DNA of 64,000 nucleotides, taken from the NCBI RefSeq assembly GCF_042434915.1, contig NZ_CP170198.1:2170001-2234000 (forward strand). Direction: 5' to 3'. Numbering within the stretch: position 1 is the stretch's first letter; each line of letters opens with the position of its first letter. The notes beneath the pieces are model-generated. The model saw only the letters and a program-made list of their open reading frames with translations. It was not told where the DNA came from and searched no databases. A program made the translations under genes and the position numbers. Positions 35,281-43,000 of the stretch are shown here, piece after piece. Source of the DNA: Aquimarina sp042434915 (GTDB taxonomy: Bacteria > Bacteroidota > Bacteroidia > Flavobacteriales > Flavobacteriaceae).

Positions 35281-35795
35281 AAGGTGATATGCGAATAAAA
35301 CTTTTCAAAAATAATTTTAAACCATGCAGTATAGCGGTCTGGTGAGACTTCAATATCTTCACGAATATCCTCTAGAGACATCCATTTCCATGCAGCAACT
35401 TCATCCGTATTGATATTAGGGTTATCTTCATAAGTACCTACCAAGATATGATCATACTCATGCTCTGTTAATCCATTATCAAAAGGAGCTTTATAAATAA
35501 ATGAAATAGTATCCTTTAACGTTGTGGTAAACCCCATTTCTTCCTGCAATCTTCGCCGACCCGCTATAATATTAGTTTCACCTTCTCGTTGATGACTACA
35601 GCACGTATTGGTCCAGAGTCCTGGAGAATGATACTTTTGTAATGCTCGTTGCTGAAGCATTAATTGGTTTTTTTTATTAAGAATGAAGACAGAAAAAGCT
35701 CTGTGCAACATAGCTTTTTGGTGAGCTTCCATCTTTGGCATCAAGCCAATTTGCTCGTCTTTTTCATTAACTAAAATTACCTTTTCTTCCTCCAT
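35277..35795 (-). CDS. idi: Isopentenyl-diphosphate delta-isomerase, type I
   Basis: Interconverts IPP and DMAPP, the isoprenoid building blocks, in the cytoplasm. The 172-residue Nudix-fold protein has the catalytic Cys in WTNTCCSHQREGE and the catalytic Glu in LTEHEYDHILVG. The opening HRAFSVFILNKKNQLMLQQRALQKYHSPG is diagnostic for type I. Flavobacteria normally use the mevalonate pathway, where an isomerase is indispensable. It is the first gene of a coupled pair with queD; the pairing has no obvious metabolic logic. Confidence 0.94.
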   Translation of the reverse strand: MEEEKVILVNEKDEQIGLMPKMEAHQKAMLHRAFSVFILNKKNQLMLQQRALQKYHSPGLWTNTCCSHQREGETNIIAGRRRLQEEMGFTTTLKDTISFIYKAPFDNGLTEHEYDHILVGTYEDNPNINTDEVAAWKWMSLEDIREDIEVSPDRYTAWFKIIFEKFYSHITL

Positions 35796-35810
35796 GCTTT
35801 AGTATTCTGC

Positions 35811-35818
35811 CAAAAATA
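35811..35818 (-). promoter_or_regulatory. -7 promoter box of the idi-queD unit
   Basis: On the minus strand TATTTTTG matches TAnnTTTG exactly, 15 bp upstream of the idi ATG, implying a very short 5' leader. A TTTG lies 14 bp further upstream, a shorter spacing than the usual -33 element. Confidence 0.5.
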
Positions 35819-35905
35819 CAAAATCATACTAGCAAATCATAATCTATAATTTATTATACTTTTTGTGAGGTTTAATTTTTTTATGATCATCTAATTATTC
35901 TTGTC

Positions 35906-37873
35906 TTAATTTTCAATTACAATAAATTCACTTCTTCTATTTTTCTCATGCTCTTCATCAGAACATTCGGCACCAGTTACACAATCATTTAATAATTGTT
36001 CTTCTCCAAATCCTTTGTAAGCAATACGGCTTCTATCGATTTGACCAATAATTGCGATGTAATTCTCTGTCTTTTTAGCTCGTCTAGCACTTAGTTTTAG
36101 ATTATAGTCGGCAGAAGCTCTACTATCTGTATGGGAGCGTATTTCGATTTTCATCGTAGGGTTTTGCTGCATTACTTCTATAACTTTTGCCAACTCTACC
36201 TTTGCATCATCTCGTATTAAATAGTCATCAAAATCAAAATGAATAGGCTCTAGATCCAATATATCATTGAGATCGTCTCCTTCTGTAACCATCACTTCCT
36301 TCTCAATCTTTCTAGTGCGTATAGGAGATAGTTCCTTCTCCTGCTCTAATACAGAGGTTGTTCTAAAAACAGTTTCTTGTGCACTATATCCCTCCTGCTC
36401 TATCCTAACTATGTAGGCTCTATCACAGTCTAGATTTTCAAACCTGTAGACTCCTGCTGCATCTGATAGCATACGATCTACTTCAACATTCTCTTCTGTT
36501 AATAAAATTACTGTGGCTCCAGTTAATAGTGCATTGGTTTTATCATCATATACTTTTCCTTTTACATATTGTGTACAGCTTGTTATTAGTTTTCCTGTTT
36601 GCTCAAAGCTATATACATCGTCTTTACCTAAACCTCCTTCTCTATTACTTGATAAAAATCCTTTTTTAGTCTCGGGGTTGATAATAAATCCAAAATCATC
36701 TTCGGTGCTATTGATGGGTCTTCCTACATTAAATGGTCTTTTAAAGCTTGCTTCTTCTTTGACCGAGATAAAAACGTCAAGACCTCCTAGGCCCATATGT
36801 CCATCACTCGAGAAATAAAGCTCTCCGTTTTCACTAATAAATGGATACGTCTCTCTACCCTCTGTATTTATGTTATCCCCTAAATTGATAGGAGTTCCAA
36901 AAGAACCATCCTCATATACGTCGACAACAAATATATCTGACAATCCAACAGTACCTGGCATATCACTAACAAAATATAGTTGGGTTCCCTCCCGATTTAT
37001 GGTCGGATGAGCTACAGAGTACTCATCACTATTGAAAGGAAGCTCTTCGATGTTTTCCCAAACAGAACCATTTATCTGGGCTCTGTATAACTTCAAAAGC
37101 ATCGTTCCATTTGCATCTGCGCCTTTTATATTATTGGTGTAATTATTTCGTGTAAAGTAAACTGTTTTTCCATCACTTGTAAAGGATGTAGTAGATTCAT
37201 GAAATTTGGTGTTGGCCTCTCCTTTTAATTTGCGGGGTTTGCTTAGTGTATCTGGATCATTACTTATTTGTGATACATACAGATCCAAGAAAGGCATATT
37301 GTTCCATTTATGAACACTTTTGGTCATTTTACCTCCCTCTCTTGAGGATGCAAATACTAACTCTTCGTTATAATTAAAACTTGGAGCATGATCAGAAAAT
37401 TTTGAATTGATTGCTAAGTTGGACATATTGAATTTACCTGATTGTAAATCAATAAATTTTAAATAATCCTCGGCATTAGTAAAAAAATCAGCACGCTTAT
37501 CAAAGTTTATCAATTCTCTGAATAACTCCATAACACGGTCAGAATCTTCGTAGCGTTTTATACTTTTTAAACCTTGAGAGTAGCGAAATAAATAATCAGT
37601 ACCCATATCATCTTTATACGACTCATACAATTTCTCATACCAAGTAACAGAGTTTTTTAGATCTCCATTAAAATAATATGAATCCCCTAGCTTCTTGTAT
37701 AAACTAGCAGAAGAATATCCTTTTTTGGCAACATTAAGATAGATTTGTCTAGCATCTACATAGGCGTATCTACTAAACTTCTCATCGGCTTTGGCTAATT
37801 GTTTCTCTTGTCCAAAGAGATTACAGGTTAGTATTAGAGCAATTATTACTATAGTTTCTATTTTTGAGGTCAT
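35906..37873 (-). CDS. OmpA-family protein of the adhesin/SprF triad, copy A
   Basis: A 655-residue envelope protein. In order: signal peptide (MTSKIETIVIIALILTCNLFG), TPR-like repeats (about 25-135), a PD40/WD40-like beta-propeller (about 155-420; blades such as LVFASSREGG, TVYFTRNN, QLYFVSDMPG, ELYFSSDGHMGLGGLDVF), a CarboxypepD_reg-like domain (about 430-510) and an OmpA C-terminal peptidoglycan-binding domain (FDFDDYLIRDDAKVELAKV, IEIRSHTDSRASADYNLKLSARRAK). It is the third gene of the triad, 17 bp after the SprF-like gene. Such proteins are thought to anchor or support surface adhesin export. It is identical in all residues to copy B (46656-48623) but ends in TAA, not TAG. Confidence 0.93.
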   Translation of the reverse strand: MTSKIETIVIIALILTCNLFGQEKQLAKADEKFSRYAYVDARQIYLNVAKKGYSSASLYKKLGDSYYFNGDLKNSVTWYEKLYESYKDDMGTDYLFRYSQGLKSIKRYEDSDRVMELFRELINFDKRADFFTNAEDYLKFIDLQSGKFNMSNLAINSKFSDHAPSFNYNEELVFASSREGGKMTKSVHKWNNMPFLDLYVSQISNDPDTLSKPRKLKGEANTKFHESTTSFTSDGKTVYFTRNNYTNNIKGADANGTMLLKLYRAQINGSVWENIEELPFNSDEYSVAHPTINREGTQLYFVSDMPGTVGLSDIFVVDVYEDGSFGTPINLGDNINTEGRETYPFISENGELYFSSDGHMGLGGLDVFISVKEEASFKRPFNVGRPINSTEDDFGFIINPETKKGFLSSNREGGLGKDDVYSFEQTGKLITSCTQYVKGKVYDDKTNALLTGATVILLTEENVEVDRMLSDAAGVYRFENLDCDRAYIVRIEQEGYSAQETVFRTTSVLEQEKELSPIRTRKIEKEVMVTEGDDLNDILDLEPIHFDFDDYLIRDDAKVELAKVIEVMQQNPTMKIEIRSHTDSRASADYNLKLSARRAKKTENYIAIIGQIDRSRIAYKGFGEEQLLNDCVTGAECSDEEHEKNRRSEFIVIEN

Positions 37874-37890
37874 AATCGTTTCTGTTTTGG

Positions 37891-38838
37891 TTAAAAAAAG
37901 CGAGGTGTTAAGATTCTATCATAACTTTTAAATAGCTCAAATCTAACCATGAGCTCATAACTACCCGAATTAAATTTTGCAGTTCCTAGTTCTGTTATTT
38001 CTCGATCGTAGGACAAACCTATTAAAACACCATCAGAAACCTGAAAACCAAGAAGTGCACTCCAAGCAGCACTCCATCGATAAGCCCCTCCAACCGTAAA
38101 GCGATCATAAAGTAAAAAATTAGCCGAAACATCCACTTGAAGTGGAGTTCCTGTGACTAGCTTTGTCAAAAGCGCTGGCTTAAATTTAACATTTGAACTT
38201 ATATCAAATACATGTCCTGCTATCAAATAATAATTAATGCGCTCTTTGGCTATAACTGAAGTTGTATTGGAAGTCTCAACAGTACTTTGCTCATCAAAGT
38301 GATCTGTTTCTAAAATATTAGGAGCGCTCAATCCTAAATAAAAAACATCTGTGAAATAATAAAGCCCTACGCCTAAATTAGGACTAAATTTATTATTAAT
38401 ATTGCTCTCAAAACTTGGATCATTTATATTATATTTTGTCAATCTATTAAAATCAACATTTAATAAGTGACCCCCTGCTTTGACACCAAAACTTAGTTGT
38501 GCTTTTTCTGAGGTTCTAATGGTGTATGAAAAATCTACATCAAAATATGTTTCACTTGTGGGGCCGATTTGATCATTGATCACAGAAAAACCTACACCTA
38601 TCTGGTTATCGATACCCAAAGGTGTATTTACCGATAGCGTTTGAGATCTAGGTGCTCCTTCCACACCTACCCATTGACTTCTATGAAGACCTGTAATACT
38701 TAAAGCTCCACGACTCCCTGCATACGCTGGATTAACACTAATAGTATTATACATATATTGGGTATATTGAGCATCCTGTTGTGCGTGAATTGGCATAGAA
38801 AATATGCAAATCATTGCTATAAGTAATAATATTTTCAT
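37891..38838 (-). CDS. PorP/SprF-family type IX secretion partner, copy A
   Basis: A 315-residue outer-membrane beta-barrel protein of the PorP/SprF family. The signal peptide (MKILLLIAMICIFSMPIHA) is followed by the family opening QQDAQYTQYMYNTISVNPAYAGSRGALSITGLHRSQWVGVEGAP. FSPNLGVGLYYFTDVFYLGLSAPNI lies mid-protein and SYELMVRFELFKSYDRILTPRFF ends it. In Flavobacterium johnsoniae, SprF is needed for export of the adjacent adhesin SprB, whose C-terminus is type B. Here the same gene order holds. The start at 38838 gives a proper signal peptide; an in-frame ATG at 38877 would add 13 residues. It differs from copy B only within the signal peptide. Confidence 0.93.
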   Translation of the reverse strand: MKILLLIAMICIFSMPIHAQQDAQYTQYMYNTISVNPAYAGSRGALSITGLHRSQWVGVEGAPRSQTLSVNTPLGIDNQIGVGFSVINDQIGPTSETYFDVDFSYTIRTSEKAQLSFGVKAGGHLLNVDFNRLTKYNINDPSFESNINNKFSPNLGVGLYYFTDVFYLGLSAPNILETDHFDEQSTVETSNTTSVIAKERINYYLIAGHVFDISSNVKFKPALLTKLVTGTPLQVDVSANFLLYDRFTVGGAYRWSAAWSALLGFQVSDGVLIGLSYDREITELGTAKFNSGSYELMVRFELFKSYDRILTPRFF

Positions 38839-39139
38839 GGTTTTGGTTTTAATGTGTTCATTGTATTTTATAGACAAGAAATCAATCCTACTAGGTGTGG
38901 TATTAAATCATTACTTACAAGGATATCTTTAACTACTACTTATCAAGTTGGATTTAAAAACGTATACAGATGAAGTACTTGGTGTCGCAAGCATCTGATC
39001 AATATGCCTTTTTACAGAAAATATTGTTGTTGATGATATAAAATTCTACCAAACAATTCTTTCTCTTTCTATTAATAGCTACTAATTAATAATGCATAAT
39101 ATCAATCAATTTCTTTCTTCATTATTGTATAAGCTATAC
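38839..39139. other. Intergenic spacer of triad A
   Basis: About 300 bp between the 2233-residue adhesin gene and its SprF-like gene. I see no gene, no terminator and no strong promoter, which agrees with one transcript. It bears almost no resemblance to the corresponding 291-bp spacer of triad B (49589-49879), although the genes on both sides are near identical. Confidence 0.6.
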
Positions 39140-40087
39140 TTATCTATTTAGATATACGTAGCCCACTTTGTTCATGGTTTCGTTATCTTGATTTTTATAT
39201 TCTAAAACATAATAATAAGTACCTACAGGTAATTGATCTTCTTGTTTTACCGTAACTCGACCCGTACTCATTCCAGTAAAGAAGGTGCTTCCAGGTTGTT
39301 CATAACCATTCTCTGCAAATACCTGAACGCCCCAACGGTTATAAATGCGTAGTGTGTTTTCTGGATATCTTTGCAAACCTGGTATTCTAAATTCGTCATT
39401 AGAACCATCGCCGTTTGCACTTATTGCAGAATAAACTATAAGACCATCATCCTGGCCAAATGGCGTGATTGTTTCATTCTCTCCATCACCATCATTATCT
39501 TGATCGATGGAGGAGTCACTTGTTGGATCATCGGATAGATCTGTTACTTCATCACCATTAGGGTCGGTTCCTCTAACTAGCGCTTGATTAACTACATTTC
39601 CATTTGCAACATCCCATTCGGTAATTACATAACTAGCCGTGTAGGTGGTCGTATCTGTCTCACCTGGAGCTAAGTCAAAAGGTGCTCCTGTTAACACAAT
39701 ACCTTCTAAAGGATCTTCTAAGGTTATGTTACTAATCGTAACGTTCCCATTGTTTGTAATGCTAAAATTATATGCAACCTGATCGCCTGCATTAGGTATA
39801 CCATCTTCGTTAACATCAATATATACACCCGTTTTTACAAGATCTAAATTTGGTAATTGCTCAATAAGAGTAACGGTTATATCATTTGTAGGATCGCTAT
39901 CTCCATCTGTATCAATTGTTTCATCTCCGTTATCAGAAACATCTGTAACACCATTCCCAAGGCTATCAGTTCCAATCGCAGTGGCACTATTGATCACCTC
40001 TCCGGTATTAATATCCTCCTGTGTAATCTCATAAGTAGCTGTTGCTACACCTTGTTCTCCTGGTGCTAATGTAGACGGAGTGATTGC
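39131..40087 (-). repeat. Adhesin 3'-end shared block (partner 49871-50827)
   Basis: Direct long repeat at an offset of 10,740 bp covering the sorting domain, the preceding DUF11-like domain and about 10 bp past the stop. A handful of differences cluster at both ends: the codons before the stop, and positions after about 39,940. The middle is nearly invariant. This keeps the secretion signal common to both adhesins. Confidence 0.85.
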
Positions 40088-43000
40088 TATTGACGGGGTT
40101 CCTAATAGAGGATCATCAACGATAATATTATTAATATCTATATTTCCAGAATTTAAAACTTGAAACGTATAAACGATTTCGTCTCCTACAGTATTTCCAT
40201 TCGTTACTCCAGTTTTTGTTAAAACAAACTGTGGTGATGTTACAGTAATATTTATTGTTGCTATATCACAAATAGAAGGATCTGCAATACTACATAAAGT
40301 ATAAGAGATCGTATAATTGCCAGATGTCGCCCCTGCAATTACTTCTACTTCTCCGGTAGCTTGATTCAAACCTATTCCATCAGCTAGCACTGGGTCATTA
40401 ACACTATTTATAAAGACATTAGAACCCAAAATAACTCCATTATTATTCAAGACATCATTAGTATTTACAACTTGGATAGCATTTCCTCCCATTATACCAT
40501 CTACAACCACTGTATCATCTAAAGCATCTAAACATATTGGTGTTACACTAGAAATCGTTTGTCCACACCCATTATCGGAAACAGTTATATCAACATCCAT
40601 TCCTGCGGTAACATTATTTATTCTCCAAACATTTCCAGATATATTACTAACTGTACCTAGTGTACTTGTTACAGTACCTCTACTAACGGTAACCTCTAAT
40701 TCGTAAGTTGTCGAATTAAGTGAACATGTAGGAGCTGTACTTATCACTATTGTAGGCAAAGCGTTTACCGTAGTGGTGATACCTGAACTGACAGCTGAAC
40801 AATTTGTCGTGGTATTTACTACACGCACCGTAACTACTTCCCCATTAGATAAAGTTGTCGTGGTGTATGTTGCTGTAGCGGATTGTGCTTGTACACTTAC
40901 ACCATCTACAAAAAACTCATACTGATCCCCTCCACTTCCTGTAAAGGTTACACTATCGCCTGCGCAAATGGTATTGTCTGAATCACTACTACTTATCCCT
41001 GCCGTAGGCAAAGCGTTTACCGTAGTGGTGATACCTGAACTAACAGCTGAACAATTTGTCGTGGTATTTACTACACGAACCGTAACTACTTCCCCATTAG
41101 ATAAAGTTGTCGTGGTGTATGTTGCTGTAGCGGATTGTGCTTGTACACTTACACCATCTACAAAAAACTCATACTGATCCCCTCCACTTCCTGTAAAGGT
41201 TACACTATCGCCTGCGCAAATGGTATTGTCTGAATCACTACTACTTATCCCTGCCGTAGGCAAAGCGTTTACCGTAGTGGTGATACCTGAACTAACAGCT
41301 GAACAATTTGTCGTGGTATTTACTACACGAACCGTAACTACTTCCCCATTAGATAAAGTTGTCGTGGTGTATGTTGCTGTAGCGGATTGTGCTTGTACAC
41401 TTACACCATCTACAAAAAACTCATACTGATCCCCTCCACTTCCTGTAAAGGTTACACTATCGCCTGCGCAAATGGTATTGTCTGAATCACTACTACTTAT
41501 CCCTGCCGTAGGCAAAGCGTTTACCGTAGTGGTGATACCTGAACTAACAGCTGAACAATTTGTCGTGGTATTTACTACACGCACCGTAACTACTTCCCCA
41601 TTAGATAAAGTTGTCGTGGTATATGTTGCTGTAGCGGATTGTGCTTGTACACTTACACCATCTACAAAAAACTCATACTGATCTCCTCCACTTCCTGTAA
41701 AGGTTACACTATCGCCTGCGCAAATTATATTGTCTGAATCACTACTACTTATCCCTGCCGTAGGCAAAGCGTTTACCGTAGTGGTGATACCTGAACTGAC
41801 AGCTGAACAATTTGTCGTGGTATTTACTACACGCACCGTAACTACTTCCCCATTAGATAAAGTTGTCGTCGTGTATGTTGCTGTAGCGGATTGTGCTTGT
41901 ACACTTACACCATCTACAAAAAACTCATACTGATCTCCTCCACTTCCTGTAAAGGTTACACTATCGCCTGCGCAAATGGTATTATCTGAATCACTACTAC
42001 TTATCCCTGCCGTAGTAGAATTCACAGTTAATATAGCAGTATCAGAAATAAGAATACCACAAACAGACGTTGTACTAGAGACCAATAACCTATATTGATT
42101 TCCGTTATCCGAAGTTGCTGCATTCGTAATTGTCAGCGTTTCTGATGTAGTTGTACTATGAATTCCAGTATCGTTAAGATCAACAAATAGTGTACCGTTG
42201 AAGATCTGCCATTGATAGGAATCACCATTAACAGTCACCGCTTCAAAAGTAGTATCTCCTCCTACACAGATCTCTCGATCTACAGGTTGCGTAGTAATTG
42301 ATACAGATCCAGCAGTAGTTACATTACTATTTGTCCCAAGTGTATAATCAACTCCTGTCTCGTTCACTAAACCATTGCTATCTACCGTGGCTGGATCAGT
42401 AGTTCCAAATTGACCCCCGTCACCTCCATCGGCATTTGGATCATCATAGGCTTCATTAGCATCGCTACATCCATCTCCATCACTATCAAGATTTAAAAAA
42501 TCAAAAGACCCATCACTCCCTGTATCTATGGGGGGCGTACCTGTATCTGGTCCATTAGCCGTTTCTATTGCATCTGCTAATCCGTCGGTATCAGTATCAC
42601 CCGTAGCAGGCGTATCCATTGCATCTACTTTTCCGTCATCATTGCTATCCAGACTCCCAGTACCTACTTCGTCTATATCATAAATACCATCATTATCACT
42701 ATCCAAATCTTGTGAGTTAGGCACACCATCATTATCTGTATCACATAATAAATAAAGACCAAAGGCTACTCCTTGTCTACCATTGATGGAAAGAATATCA
42801 ACATCGATAGTACTCGAATTTTCTGAATAAAAAATTGAGTTACCTCCAGAAGTCTCTGTATCTTCAACATCCAAAACTTTTGTTCCTTCACCTGTAAAGT
42901 TACCTCCTGTATTTATAGTTTCTAACAATCTCCAATTACCTCCATTGGTTGTGAATGTTATTCTTTCTTCTGGATCTGCCGTGGCTTCTCCATCCAAAGC

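Noticed and set aside
38839..38877. ATG extending SprF copy A by 13 residues
   Set aside because: The extension precedes the signal peptide and is absent from the otherwise identical copy B.
40968..41933. Four near-identical plus-strand open frames of 67-69 codons at 252-bp spacing
   Set aside because: They are the antisense of the Ig-like repeat units; their spacing equals the repeat period and they have no gene-like features of their own.
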